Part shown: positions 1 to 12,394 of the stretch, piece by piece
How positions within the stretch are numbered: the first letter of the stretch is position 1
Layout of the letters: each line of letters begins with the position of its first letter
Source of the DNA: Tenodera sinensis
Taxonomy: Eukaryota > Arthropoda > Insecta > Mantodea > Mantidae
DNA: 64,000 bases
NCBI GenBank assembly: GCA_030765045.1
Contig: CM060964.1
Coordinates: forward strand, 318,254,128-318,318,127
Direction of reading: 5' to 3'
Program-made: the position numbers and the translations under genes
Notes under the pieces: model-generated
Told to the model about the DNA's origin: nothing
Databases searched by the model: none
The model's input: the letters and a program-made list of their open reading frames with translations, nothing else

Positions 1-492
1 AGGATATAAAAAAGTGAATAACGACCTTCCATTTGAGAAACGTTTGCAACACCCACAAAAATGACAAGGAATACCTCCGAAGTGGTTCACATGAGATCAA
101 CATTTTTGTGGAGTAAGATCTGGTCTACCCCTTACGGTTTACGAGCTATGCGAATATCCTCAAGAGTAAACAGGACTATATAGGCTATAGCCAGAAAATT
201 CAAGATATGCATTTCATTTGCCATAGAAATATCTTAAACTTATGACATTTTAATCAAAATCGTTAGAGCCAGTTTTGAGAAAATCAAAATTTTCGAACTG
301 TTTTCCATGTAAGGTTAGCTTAGGGTGGAGAAATTTCCCTCAAAATCTTTGTATCGCATCCTTCAAAGGTATTAAACTTAAATACAAAATTTGGTTTTAA
401 CCGACATTTGTTTTAGAGTTATGCTGTTCACACACACACGCACGTGCACGCGCACGCGCACGCACACGGACACACAGACACACGGACACACA

Positions 493-545
<53 letters not shown>

Positions 546-600
546 GCGCGCGCGGATATTTTACTAAAAATGCTAGTTTGGATACAGAGGGACTCAAAAC
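1..600 (+). repeat. repeat A, copy 1 (cut by window start)
   Basis: This is a dispersed repeat recurring about ten times in the window. It contains the block 'GGCTATAGCCAGAAAATTCAA', a stretch matching 'ATTTTAATCAAAATCGTTAG', then 'GAGTTATGCTGTTCAC', a (CA)n tract (469-541 here) and an A/T-rich 3' end. No coding capacity is visible; the ORFs over the CA tract are artefacts of the repeat. Confidence 0.75.
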
Positions 601-1265
601 ATGCCTTACTGCTGTTACGCTATAAACGGGGGCCCTTATTAATTTTATAAATCAATCAACATAACAGCATAACAGGTAAATACTGGAGCGGAGCGACAAA
701 ATTTATCTGGGAAGGTCAGATAGTCGAATATTTATCCATACTTCTTATATAAAATATTAATTTAAATACTATATCGCAAGAGTTGACTAGAAATGTTAAA
801 TTCTATAAAAATAAGCTAAAATATATTTATTTCGATTATCTACTGTGGTTCGACTTACTAAGCACTGCCAACTGAGGAAAACGAAACCCAAGAATTACAT
901 GTATTTCCAATTTCTCTTGTCAAAACAAAAACAAGTTTATAATCTCTAATAAATCTCACTTTATTTTTCGCATAAACAAATAACCTTTCTTCTAAAACAA
1001 TGCATTAATTACTTAAAAACAATTATTAAAATCACATTAAAACTGAAATGGAGTGCTGCGTGCACCCCGTGCTTCATATATTATACGTATATAAAAACCA
1101 TAAACGTAAACTTTATAGGAACAATCCACCTACCATAGACTAACTTAAGGACAATATAAGATGTATGCTTATTTGGGGGATGCTAACCTAACGGTAAAAC
1201 AGTTCACGTGAACATGGGTACGAAAATCATTTATTGTTGAGTTACAAGACAAAATTGAAGGTTAC
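601..1265. other. no recognisable feature
   Basis: AT-rich sequence without a convincing ORF, RNA gene or internal repeat. Confidence 0.5.
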
Positions 1266-1269
1266 AAAA

Positions 1270-1490
1270 GCTGTCGGAGTGGCTCCCTAAGCTTGTGTTC
1301 CATGCTATCGCGTACCCTGCTGCAAATGCCTGGAATATTTCACATTTGGGCAAATACAGAGTAGATATGGTCTTTCAGTGTGTCAATGCCAGGCACAGGA
1401 GTCGCATAAACCAGGCATAAATGTTCCTAGAGAAAAAGTCCATTGGATTCAAATCAAGAGTTCGAGAGGGCCATTGTGCTAAAGTAACAC
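1270..1490 (-). pseudogene. C-terminal fragment of mariner/IS630-like transposase
   Basis: Read on the minus strand, one frame gives a stretch with the motif LDLNPMDFF, matching the third catalytic block (SPDLTPLDFF type) of an arthropod mariner-like transposase family. It is followed by the usual C-terminal helix region with a stop codon inside. The rest of the protein is missing or unrecognisable, so this is a dead fragment. Similar remnants occur at 10.6-10.8 kb and 15.1-15.5 kb. The family assignment rests on motif memory, not on a search. Confidence 0.55.
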
Positions 1491-1689
1491 TTATTACCAC
1501 ACTTATACTATGTTCATCAAATAAATAAAGTGCACATAAACAAATCGCCGGTTTGCATCACTCCGCGACCACGTGTATTTGCAATGACGGAACACAGTTA
1601 CCCCTACGCTTTAGTAGAATATGCGTTTTACACCACTAAAAGGTTATGTTTACTGATCTAAATAATATGCAGCACATGGAAATTAACTG

Positions 1690-2050
1690 TTACTTACGTC
1701 ATCTCAGTCCACAATTACCATTTTTTCGTTTTCTGCTCACAAACTCAAAACCAGTCTCCAAAAGCAGCTTATGGAGAGAAATTCGTTTTAAATCTGGAAG
1801 GTCGGGATCAGAATTAACAACCAACAACATTTTGTTTAAGGTGGTGGGGTTCATTGTTAACAGAGAAGTGGTGAACTTTTCGACGGGTTGCAGATAGCAC
1901 AAATTCATCGCAAACAAAATCTAGTTCTTTCCTAGCGCGCGGTCTGTGCTTACCGGGAGTTCTGACTTCACCAACTGAGGATTTTTCTTGGTATACGCGG
2001 TAAATACTTGAAACAGACACACGGGTAAATTCGCAAAACGTATCTAACAC
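1690..2050 (-). pseudogene. N-terminal fragment of DDE_3-type transposase
   Basis: Two overlapping minus-strand frames (2050-1814 and 1917-1699) together resemble the N-terminal helix-turn-helix and linker of IS630-like DDE_3 transposases common in arthropods. The visible features are a VSSIYRVYQE helix-turn-helix-like segment, a basic linker (GKHRPRARKELD), then a helix ending in LLLETGFEF. The reading frame shifts near 1830, so the copy is broken. It could belong to the same element as the catalytic fragment at 1270-1490, which lies downstream on the same strand, but the join is not visible. Confidence 0.5.
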
Positions 2051-2054
2051 ATTC

Positions 2055-3315
2055 AGTATTATTGTCTTTTCACCAATTCGTAACGGGTTTCCGCGCTTAT
2101 GTTACACCACACTCAATTGTTCCGCCATGTTACCTTCAAACTGGGTGATGCGCGCGCAGAATGAATTAGGCTGGCTACAGATTCACCATCTGCGTTCTCT
2201 TACACTTTAACTATGCTTGTTACTCAATAGTTCGTCTTTCAGCAGATATTAAGTGAGATTTCAGATCTTGATAGTAGTATTTCTTCGAGGAACTATTTAC
2301 ACGGCGAAAGAGTCAAGAAGGCGCGCTGCGGTCAAAACGCACGTGGTTTTGTTTATGCCCACTTTATTCACTTGGTGTACATAGTTTAGGAATTCTTAAG
2401 CAGTTGGCTACAAGTTATCTATGCTCAATTTTTTGGGCTAAAAAGTATGCAAAACAAGAGCGGCCAAGGTTCAGTGACAGGAAGGTAAATACGCCGAAAG
2501 GCCTTGAGCGATGGGGTGTGGTTTGTTAAATACGACGCATCTACCTATAGTCCAGTGACATTTCAACCTTATTTCCTTCAGTCCTGGCATTCATGCTTAG
2601 ACATTCCTATGCCTACTTATAAAATTAAATAAATCACAGTAATACGCTTAATTTAAAGTGTACAACAATTTTTCTTTTATGCAAAATGTTTCCAAATAAA
2701 TAGTCCGGACATATGCCCTATTTCCTCAGTTTTGGGCATAACCTGATTAAAGTGGCAATTATTGATTATGTACCTACCTTTCTGAATGCAATCTGGGGGT
2801 CGTAGTTTTGCCATCTAAGGAACCGCAGCATGAATGCGTCATCCGTCCTGACGTTTAGATTCGTCTCTTCTAGAAAAGAAATAAATAAATACAGATTTAG
2901 TCATAGATAAAACTATGTATAAATGTCATTTCAGATCGTACCAGGTGGTCCATCTGCACCGGCAGCTGTTAAATAAGACTTTGGAGTTCAGGTCATGATT
3001 GACAATTGCCGTTGTAAGGGCGTAATCACCTTTTATTTTCTCTGACATGCCATATCGACGTTGCTGCCCCTGAAGCAGAAATACGCGTCCAACAATAATA
3101 TGCAGAATACCTAAATATGTGCTATAAATATAAGAACATCAGGAAATTCTAGAAGCACTCGGTTGCAAGTTAAAACAAGCTTTAGATGATAACGGGAAGC
3201 AGACCAAAGAGGCTTTTCACTTTCAGACTTTCGAAAAAACACGTATACTCCCAAAAAATGAAGCAGGATACCCAGGAATTTCAGTGTGACAGTTGGCGTC
3301 AGAGTACACGTGCAT
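2055..3315. other. no recognisable feature
   Basis: Mixed AT-rich sequence. I see no coding, RNA or repeat signature that can be defended. Confidence 0.4.
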
Positions 3316-3319
3316 AGTC

Positions 3320-3520
3320 ACCGAACGGGATGGTTCAGGCAGTAAGGTCTGTGGCCCGCATTCGGGAGGCTGGAGGTTCCATTCCCGTCGAGCAACTACT
3401 CTGACTCTGGTTTTTCCGTAGTTTATCCTTGTCATTGGGTGAACTCTGGGATGGCTTCTCTAATCCATGGATTATTTTTCTTCCCTTCCGTATTCCATTC
3501 CATTGTCACCTTCCAGGTCT
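3320..3520 (+). repeat. tRNA-derived SINE, degenerate
   Basis: A tRNA-like head (A-box-like GGGATGGTTCAGGCAGTAAG, B-box-like GGAGGTTCCATTCCC) is followed by a body with GGTTTTTCCG. Both parts correspond to the SINE at 4205-4440 on the opposite strand. The B box is mutated. Confidence 0.55.
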
Positions 3521-4204
3521 GGTTGTCAGCGCCGTGGTTCACGCATATGCGAGCAGATAGTGCGGATGCTTGCGCTGTATGACACTTCTCCACTTCAAAC
3601 AGCTGCCCGCGAGTGCACAGAGAGTCACTTTGTCGCCCTCTCTCTGGGTGGTGGTGAAGAGCTTCGGTGGTTGCCATCTTTGGAACTGTTAGCGACTTCT
3701 GCACATCACTGTGGCTTTACTCCGTTCCCGCTCTCTGCCGACCTGTGGTTTCTCTTTGGCTCATACCTTCCTCCCGAGAGATGATACCCCACAATAGATC
3801 CGTACCGGGTCACAGTGATCGAGACGTTTCCCTCCGTTACATTCACCTCATACCTCATACGTGCCTAATTCGATAGTGAAACCATCAAAGCATAAAAACC
3901 GACGTTAGGAATTAATGACGAGACATGAAGCATTATAATAGGGAAAATACAATTTTGAGTATTCCCGTAATGAAATCCCAATGAAAATTGTGTGAGCAAA
4001 ATAAGGCACCGAATAGCAGAGACGATAGGAACGAAATCCAAGCCGCGGAAAATAAGCAAAACTCTAGTAAGAAGGAGGAAGGCTCGCTTGTACCATCCCA
4101 TGCGGAGCCGGAAACCAGTAGCTCGCCTTTCAATCCGGGGGACGATATTTCCAGAGCGCATTTGTTCCCCCTGCCGTGCTGCTGCCGCGACGCTAGCCGA
4201 CGCT
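3521..4204. other. no recognisable feature
   Basis: Open frames on both strands are short and low in complexity. None resembles a known domain. Confidence 0.35.
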
Positions 4205-4440
4205 TTCATTCCTGAAAAAAACCTAACGGGATGAAGGGTGAAATGAAATGATTAATGTAACGAAATGGAGGGACAGGAAATCCGAAGGATATGGAAATCC
4301 TTCCCAGCATTCGCCTGGCGACCCGGGGTAACCTCCGAAAAAAAACCATTGGTCAGGAAGGTCGCCTCGGGGATCGAACCCGCGACCTGCCGAATTCGGG
4401 CCACAGACGTTACCGCCTGAGCCGTCCCGCTCTGAGGGAG
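4205..4440 (-). repeat. tRNA-derived SINE
   Basis: On the minus strand the head reads GGGACGGCTCAGGCGGTAAC (A box), with GCGGGTTCGATCCCCGAG (B box) about 30 bases later. A body containing GGTTTTTTTTCGGAGG and a run of ATTTCGTT/ATTTCATTTC at the 3' end follow. It belongs to the same family as the plus-strand copy at 3320. Confidence 0.75.
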
Positions 4441-5405
4441 TGCTATACATTATGAAGCAAAAGAATTACGTATGCAAGGAAAGAGTATAAAAGTTGGGAA
4501 GAAAATTGAAAAAGGTTCTACAACGTTGAAAGTAAAGGAGAACAGAAACAATTATTACAGGTAGTTGAGACGTTTTGGAAAGTTTTGAATATCAAATTGG
4601 CTGGCTGGGAAAGTACAACTGTCAAGAAAAGTTAAAGAAGAGAAACTAAACTCAAATTGATTCTCCATTATACATTCAGGAAGTCTCGAGTTCAAAACTG
4701 TATTAATTGTGAGTTATACAGGTAAAATTATTTCTTCGGGGTTCTGCCTTATCCCTAGAAAAAGAATGTTGGGTAGAGTTAGAGTTTTACAGCGGAGGGA
4801 GACACATCCCCCTTTGTGACTACCACCCCCAAGAGCAGGGACCGCCACCCGACATGCACGGTGTGCTATACGGTTCGCAAGGTGCCGGCGTGCCTGGTCG
4901 TTGCTGGCGAGTGCTAGGGAGATATGCCAGTGGCGTCCGTAATCTGTACTTGCGTTACCATTAAATAACTAAGGACAGTGTATTAGTGAAGGAACAACTC
5001 AGAAACTGTATAATACGTGCTTTAGTTTCTCTCTGGTACTTGTTATTAAATTATAGATCAAACAAGCCAATACCAGTAAGATTATTATAGCCTTCAATCC
5101 TATACATACAAATAAATGATGGCATATAAAACCAATATTTTTAAGTATAAGAACGAAACAGTACTTTGTGGAAATTAGCACAATTTTGATCCTGAAACAA
5201 TTGAAAAACATAAAATAAGAAAATAATATTTACTATACAGTGCTAATATTACACAGAATACTTCATATTAAACGAATATACACGTTTCAATTAAGAATTT
5301 TATGCATTCAGTTTTCGGTAGACACTCTTGCCTTCTGACATCTTTTGGTTTTCACAATATTGGCCACATTTGGAGACAATGAAACACAACTCTGGACCCT
5401 TAATG
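4441..5405. other. no recognisable feature
   Basis: AT-rich; nothing identified except the approach to the hAT remnant at 5410. Confidence 0.4.
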
Positions 5406-5409
5406 CACA

Positions 5410-7045
5410 CATCAAGATATGATCACTGATGTTGGCTCTCTGAGGGTTTTAATGCGTTTCATAGCTGAAAATAAGGATTCACAAACATAGGTCGAACCAA
5501 ACATTGCAATCATAGATGCCGCACGCCTATGCAATCGAGGGAATCTTGATTTGGGAAATCTCCTGTAGAAATCTAGCAAACCTCCTCTGTTTCTGTAACT
5601 GTCAGCTAACTCAATGTCACATTTCAAGGTGACAAGCTCCAGTTAAACATCTTTGGGAGTATCATCAATATTCATGCTAAACGGTGTAGCAAATAAATCT
5701 AAATCCATTTTTAAGCCCGTGAGATCGTGAAATCTTTCATCAAACGCACGGGAAAACATGTGCAGATTTTCAACATAACATCCCACTTCTAGGGAATCAC
5801 AATCACGGATGAAACTTTCCAACCTGGGAAAATGACAAGGATCACCGTGTGACAGTTGACGTTCCCATGATGAGAGCATATTTTTAAAAGCTTCAATGCT
5901 ACAAAACATATCTGTGATTAACTTATTTTTCCCTTGAAGTGAAACATTCAAAGTATTCAAATGTTCACTTATATCGACCTTAAATGCAAGATCACATTTT
6001 CACTTAACATTCGTGAGCTCTTCAATAGGTTCTCCGCATATTTATCTCATCCAATAATTCAAAGAATCTGCTTAAAACCTTGCCTCAACTGACCCACCTA
6101 ACTGCTGTATGATACGGTGTATCACCATACTCATGCTCCAAATCCTCTAAGAAGCTTTTAAATTGTCTGTGTTTTAGACCGTGGGACCTCATTTGTTTAC
6201 AATCTTCACAACCAGACTCATTACATTGACTCTAATCAGTTTTCCTGATGAACTATGCAATGAACTGCTGTTATTTCTTTTGCTAGTTTATTTTTCAGGA
6301 GGGTCATAAATCCGTTGTGCGAACAAACCATAGCTGGGGCACCATCGGTGGCTACCATGGAATCCCTGCATTCTCCACAACTTCTACTACACAATTCAGA
6401 ATGTCTGACCCTGTTGTTGTGCCTTTTATTGGCACCAGATCTACCATTTCTTCCACAACTTCCAAATTTTCATTTACTCCACGAGTATATTCTCTCAAGC
6501 TTCCACAGCCATCGTTTAAAATATCTTGGCTATCCGGTTGTTGCCGCGTCAAATTGTAAAATGCCAATTACAATTTGACGCGGCAACAACCGGATAGCCA
6601 AGATATTTTTTTTTTCTCCACGAATAAAAATACATAATTGAGCCATGCTTGATAAGTCAGTGCTCTCATCAATACCAATAGAGAATGCATCGAATTCTCT
6701 TGCTCTTTCAATATGTTGTGCGTAAATGTTGTCCGCCAGATCTTGAATTCTGCGTGAAATAGTATGAGGTGACAGACTGACACTCTCGAACTGGTGAACA
6801 CTGACAGGGGTGAACTTACTTGCAGCTATAAGCATACATCGTTTAATAAGTGGACCTCAGAAAAACTATTAGATGATCTGGCAATTTCAAGTACTATTTC
6901 GTAACTCACATAAACTGAGGTTTTTGCTATTCCGCCATCCCCTTCTTCCTGTTCCTCTTCCTGCGATGTGATCTTTTCTCTGAACTTTTGTATCTTTGCA
7001 GTACGTCCTTCTTTTTCTAGGGCCGAATAAGCATTGGCAAGCAAT
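5410..7045 (-). pseudogene. hAT transposase, broken (GTF2IRD2/ZBED-like lineage)
   Basis: Four minus-strand segments are in the right order for one hAT transposase. 7044-6826 resembles the segment with 'YVSYEIVLEIARS'. 6835-6530 contains the RNase H-like start, with IGIDESTDLSSMAQLCIFIRG (D of the catalytic triad). 5960-5643 resembles the long helical insertion region (LQGKNKLITDMFCSIEAFK). 5627-5412 is the C-terminal dimerisation domain with TYVCESLFSAMKRIK. Frameshifts and stops separate the parts, so no full protein is possible. About 200 codons between the first two catalytic regions are disturbed by a perfect inverted repeat (6518-6609), listed separately. Terminal inverted repeats were not securely found. 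Confidence 0.75.
6518..6609. repeat. perfect 42-bp inverted repeat, 8-nt loop
   Basis: Left arm 6518-6559, loop 6560-6567, right arm 6568-6609; the arms are exact reverse complements by eye. The arm sequence is part of the hAT transposase coding region. The structure is therefore a local inverted duplication of transposase sequence rather than a terminal repeat of an element. Confidence 0.9.
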
Positions 7046-7049
7046 GTAT

Positions 7050-8815
7050 TAAAATTGTCACTGAAGATTAAATCGTTTCAGCACTTGCAATTTTTTCTAG
7101 CAAATTAAACAAATAGCATCACCGGTACATTCCATGAAGTACTCAGCTTCCCATTCGGGATTGAAATAATGTGTCGCCATGGGCGCCCTTCGCTTTATTG
7201 AGTGCCCTTCCATATCAAACCGACACTGAAGTACGGACCGCCACTGCAAAGGAAGACAAACCGACCGCTACCACTGCGAAGCACGAACTGACGGAGCACA
7301 GTGCTTGTAGCCCAGCACATGCACCACGACAACCGAGTTGGCTGTGGCTGCCCAAGAGGAATGGATAAAGTAAAGGGGCTCCAAGAGGCTACTGGCCGCA
7401 TGCAGTCAGGCACAGAGACGCGCCGAAATTCCTAACGTTTCCAGGCTCGAAGGCTCATCCCACTACTGAAACTGCCTGCAGAGAGAACATCTCATCGACC
7501 AAACAGCGCTCTAATGCCCAGGGGAGTACTTGTTCCTTTGAACGAGTACAATAATGAGTAGAAAATAATGTGAGTAGATTTGTTAAAATATTATTAAAGT
7601 GGTTACTTTAACTGCACATTCCTTCATAATAAAATAATTGTTATTTAAACGTTAACACATATGCAGTGATTTAACTGTGTTTGACATGCATGTGATGCAG
7701 GTCCTAGCATTATGTAATACATGGGACTTTGGAAGTGTACTGAGTGGCTCAACCCAAGATTTAAGGCAATCCATGTGTGAAATACAGAGTATAAAAGCAT
7801 ACTTTGTTTAAATTTTGGACTGTTATTAGACACAATATTAGTGACGATATTGCCATTTTTTTTTCAAAAAATTAGCTACCATAGTTATTTAAATGTTAAT
7901 TTGTTGTATAAATTCAGCATTCTCCACATTCTACTCTTCGTGAGAAAATCTGCATTAACTCGATCACAGTTAATTTGCAGGCCACTTGGCTTCTTTTAGT
8001 TCACCTTTGAAACACCAGAGCAAGGTGATTGAAGTTCATATAGGTTTCTTTGAACAACAGTGAAGTTTATGAATAAATTAGGTACAATATGAACATGTTA
8101 ACTGAAAAACTGAATTTACAAACCAATATTTAATGGAGCTTGTGTGGTTGTTTCTGTCCGCACTTAAATGATGTGATTGTGTTGTGATTGATGAATAAAA
8201 TTGTCAATATTTTTGATGCAATTGGTACTTAGTGTTTAGTGGGCACCAACCAGCAACAAAATGAAATTAGCTGGTAACGGGTTTATTTCCGGGCATCCGT
8301 TTACTGAATGGTTTTGTAGCGAAACTGATGCCACAGAAATCTAGGGAAGCCTCACAAATAAGTAAAAGAATAGACCTTATTTATAAACTGCTTTGGAAAG
8401 AATTATTAGGACTGTAGAGACCAACACTAGAAGAAGTCACATTATTAGAAATAGGAAAGGAAATGGCCAGGGTACCAAGTATACTGGGGAACCCAATAAA
8501 CACACATCAAACATATACCAGGTGAATCACCTGCCCGTATTTTTCCCCCAAATTTATGCAACCCACTAAGAAACAGGAGTGCCTTGAGTCTATCTTGACC
8601 GAATGCTCCATACTTCTCTTATGCACATAAACAGAAGACGACGTAACATCTCAGTGAATAAGTGATTTAAGGGCCAAAAGGTATTCACGATATTAATCCA
8701 TTCCAAAAACATCTTACTCTTACTTTGAAAGGTTTCTACACCGTTTATAAACCTTTTCCGAAACACTAGTCAAACGGCTCCAATTAGGCACCATGTATAC
8801 CAGTTTTATATACCA
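7050..8815. other. no recognisable feature
   Basis: A GC-richer stretch (7170-7520) lies directly upstream of the hAT remnant and may be its 5' untranslated end. The remainder is AT-rich without ORFs or repeats that I can name. Confidence 0.35.
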
Positions 8816-8818
8816 GGT

Positions 8819-9085
8819 CTTCCCACACCCCCCCCCCCCAAAAAAAATAAAAAAACCACCCACAACGCTTAGTATGTTGTGTAGAATGGCAAATTGATTG
8901 GTTTTCAAGCGGGAACCCCTGTCCGGAAACGCTATAGCGTATCAAAGTGTGAGATGAATGTGCGTTCACATTTCGTCAATAAACCCAACAGCTGTCTACA
9001 TTACAAAGGGGCACCCTGTAGAGTCGGTGTCTCCAGGTTACTGCCATGTACTTGCAGAAGCGATAGCAATGAGTAAATTACTGAT
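8819..9085 (-). repeat. 3' end of mariner-like element (copy 1)
   Basis: This is about 260 bp shared with 10368-10620: a C/A-rich tract, then CCACAACGCTTAGTAT, then a stretch matching 'GGTTTTCAAG.GGGAACCC.GTCC' and 'GTGAGA.G.GTGCGTT.ACATTT.GTCAATAAA'. The second copy continues into a transposase remnant on the minus strand, so this is taken as the 3' flank of that element. Confidence 0.5.
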
Positions 9086-9089
9086 TACC

Positions 9090-10365
9090 TTAACACCTTT
9101 ATTAGGCCATTTCAAATGGCGAAAGCGTTGGTATCTTGGGCAGGCTGTTCTACTTTTTGAATACAATGTCGACATGTTGAAGTTCTTGAGGGGCCAGAAT
9201 ATTACAGCGTAGGTTTAAATGGCATCTAATTTAGCTTTAGTATATCGCATCAGCTAGCCTGAATTTTAGGAACTTTAAAGAAAGTGCAAACACGTGAACT
9301 ATAGAAATTAGTTTGTACAGAAATATTTCAAAATAGGTGGTCCAAAATGTAGAAATAAATAAAAAACAAACAAAACAGTTTTCAATAAATATGTGGTGCG
9401 AATATTCACCGCTTAAGAGATAAAGTATTCTTGTTGTTGGTTGGGGACCACTGAACACTAATTAAAAACAAAAACCGTGACAATCCTATTTATCATTCAC
9501 GAGCGAATCATAGGAAGCAAAATCAATCACACGTCCTTCAATAAACATTGTTCCACAAATTATTTCTTCATTTACCATATTCATACGTACTGTACCTTTA
9601 TCCACAAACGTCACTGGTCTTTAAACAGAAACCATGTGTTCTATCGCATTTCTGTGGTGGAAGATAAGTTTATGAACGAACGGAGGGCCACTGCAGAGCA
9701 CCGCACATAGGCCCCCGGCCCTTTGTAGTTTACCGTGACCTTCCTAAGGGAGGGCTGAAGGAAGTGACCCGAAGGTTGGCAAGATTCGGATGATGGGCGC
9801 AAGCATGGACGTAGTCCCTAACGTTTGCAGTTCGAACGCCTCCAACGCCGCCCGACCCCACCCACGAGAACCGCCCCTGGTGGGGCCCACTCGGAGATGG
9901 GTTCTGACTGCGCAGTCCCGATCTCTACAAAGCCCAGCCGCAACCCGTCGAGCATTGTCGCCTGGTCCTACAACCCTGAAAGGATGGCAATGAAGGAAAC
10001 TATGGGCACAGGAGAAGAGGGACAGCAAAGTCCTGTTAGAAGAGGAATCATCCCAGCATCGCCTACCGACCTGAGAAAACTACGAAAATTCCATGGATCA
10101 AAATGGGTGGTCACCGGAGACAGATTATGGGACCTCCAGAGTGGAGTCGCACATGTTACAGCTGCGCCATCTCGCTGGATCTTTCTTATGGTGCTTCGAA
10201 AGTGAACTATAACATACTCCAAATAAACTTGCAAAGAGATAATCAAATTTCATATTGTGTAAGAGCAGACGGATAGCCATCTTTTAAGTATGTCTTTTAC
10301 AACGTATGTTCAAAATGCTGTGCCTTATAAATGATGGATCTAGGGGTAGGTGTATATAGAGTTTG
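9090..10365. other. no recognisable feature
   Basis: 9690-10210 is GC-richer with overlapping open frames on both strands, but no domain is recognisable. The rest is AT-rich and empty. Confidence 0.35.
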
Positions 10366-10367
10366 CC

Positions 10368-10990
10368 GCCCCCCCTCCGAAAAGCAAAAACACCACCAAC
10401 AACCCTTAGTATATGGTGCGGGATGATAGGCTGATCGGTTTTCAAGAAGGAACCCAGTCCAGAAATGCACGGTTTGGACGCTGTAGCAGATCGAAGTGTG
10501 AGACGGGTGTGCGTTTACATTTTGTCAATAAATCTAATATCGAGCTATCTACATTGCAAACGGGCTTCGAATTGAGTACCTCCTATGTCGGCGGTGGTGA
10601 GCCTCATACACATGACCCAGTATGTTCAGTTTCTTCGAAGGTTTTCAATCGCTTCGTGAACTCGAGCACTAAAGTCCTACGCTGCCGTACAGGAGTGCCA
10701 TACGCCATACTCTTCATACAACTTTTCAGAAAACAGTCCAGAGGTATTAGGTCCACCGCTACCAATCCATCGATTTGGATATGCGACGTTGAGGTGATTC
10801 CGCACATTTACATCAAAGTGTACAGGAGCTCATGTCGGCCATTCCAGCAGCTGTGTACTGGCACGTGTATAACAGTGCTGTTAAAAAAAAATTACTGTAC
10901 TGGAAACCATACAAGTAACACAGTAGGATACGCACCAAGGATTCTATGGAGGTATGTACCGCATCGCAGGACTAGGTCGTTCATCCGCAG
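10368..10990 (-). pseudogene. mariner-like transposase C-terminal remnant
   Basis: On the minus strand, 10830-10600 reads with the motif YPNRWIGSGGP, characteristic of the region just before the third catalytic residue in an arthropod mariner-like family. The expected PPRSPDLTPLDFF block is deleted or scrambled and a stop follows. 10600-10368 is the shared 3' segment also found at 8819-9085. A long plus-strand frame of 248 codons covers 10413-11159. It has no recognisable domain and runs antisense to the remnant, so it is probably a chance frame. Confidence 0.5.
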
Positions 10991-11274
10991 TACACAGATG
11001 GCCAAACGCATACATACCTTCCGTATTAAGATACCAAAACGAAACTTAACAAACTATCACAATCTCAAACTTCCACGATCTCCACATATATACACCCTAC
11101 CGGATGATTATGACATATATCATAAACAGTTAGTTTGTGGACCAATGTTTTATGAATAAATTACAACTTGTCACTCTTTTTGTTAGATTAGCACTTGGGA
11201 TTTAAAGGGTACAGACAGGGGAAATCTGATTTGGTACATAAACTACTCATGTTAAACATTTACCTTAGCCTAAA

Positions 11275-11278
<4 letters not shown>
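10991..11278. other. no recognisable feature
   Basis: Nothing identified between the transposase remnant and the GT tract. Confidence 0.35.

Positions 11279-11340
<62 letters not shown>
11279..11340 (+). repeat. (GT)n microsatellite
   Basis: About 31 uninterrupted GT units, followed by a short TAGTG repeat. Confidence 0.95.
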
Positions 11341-11342
<2 letters not shown>

Positions 11343-11359
11343 CTGTAGTGTAGTGTAGT

Positions 11360-11552
11360 GTGTAGTGTTTAACGCCCGCTTTTACTACATATGGGACTGC
11401 GGCGTGACACTGATGATACATGGAATGAAGATGGAGCACCGGTGGAATGAGATGGCGGGGGAAACCGGAGAACCCGGAGGAAACCCGCTCCTCGCAGCTT
11501 CGTTCACCACAAATCCCACATGCGGCTGTCTGGATAGAACCTGGGCCTAAAT
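11360..11552 (-). repeat. tRNA-derived SINE, truncated (family of 43026)
   Basis: Plus-strand sequence GTGTTTAACGCCCGCTTTTA, ACACTGATGATACATGGAAT and GGAAACCGGAGAACCCGGAG matches the SINE at 43026-43263 closely. The tRNA-like head present there is missing here, so this copy lacks its 5' end. Confidence 0.65.
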
Positions 11553-12115
11553 GGTTGCATTACTGAATTTCACATTTGGTTATTGAGACAGGAATTCAAA
11601 GCGATAGTCAAATGTTTAAACTTAGGTCAATGCTGGCCCTGAAATTCCATGCTTTTCCCATGATATCGCGAGCAAAAACTGAATCTTGACACGTCAACAG
11701 TTTTAAAATTCGAACCAATAACAATGAAATGTTTCGGAAATAGCTGACGCCACAGAAAAGCTGTTTGGAACAAATTATGGATTTTAAAGAGATACACATT
11801 CATTAGGCAGTATTTTCCTGCCTCTTATGTAACATTCCTTCAAATGAAGAGTGCTTCGAGGGTACTGACTATCAGGAAATTTATTTTGTTGTGTGAATAA
11901 GTTATCTTAAGAGAAAGTAAAATATAATGAAACCTTTTCTCGTAAAGGGAAGTTTAGCATGGGGAACACTTCAAATCTTCGCTTGTCAACAAAAACGGAT
12001 TTGCTTTTCTGATTCAGGGGCCTCAAAAGATGTGTTTCCATTGAAACTCGGCGTATAATTTTATGGTAAAATACAATAAGTAATTCCTCTACCTACTATG
12101 TAGGTGGTAAGGAAA
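11553..12115 (+). repeat. repeat A, copy 2
   Basis: It begins with a stretch like 'AGCGATAGTCAAATGTTTAA' and ends in TACCTACTATGTAGGTGGTA, the characteristic 3' end of repeat A. The central CA tract is absent. Confidence 0.55.
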
Positions 12116-12129
12116 ATAAAAGTGCCATT

Positions 12130-12345
12130 ATCTCGTAACCTGTTAATTTCCGGATCTATATTTACTGAAACACAATACAACACTTCTCCCTATTCCTCTG
12201 ATACAATCTTTTTTACTTTGTACAATAACCTTTTTTCTTTACAGTTTTCTTTGCTGTATGCTTTTGTCTTTTGTTTTGGCATGACACAGCATGTCTTTAT
12301 AATTTTAACATATTCCGTTATTACACAACACAACACTAAAAATAT

Positions 12346-12394
<49 letters not shown>

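Noticed and set aside
10413..11159. 248-codon plus-strand ORF as a gene
   Set aside because: It has no recognisable domain and runs antisense to a transposase remnant and its 3' flank.
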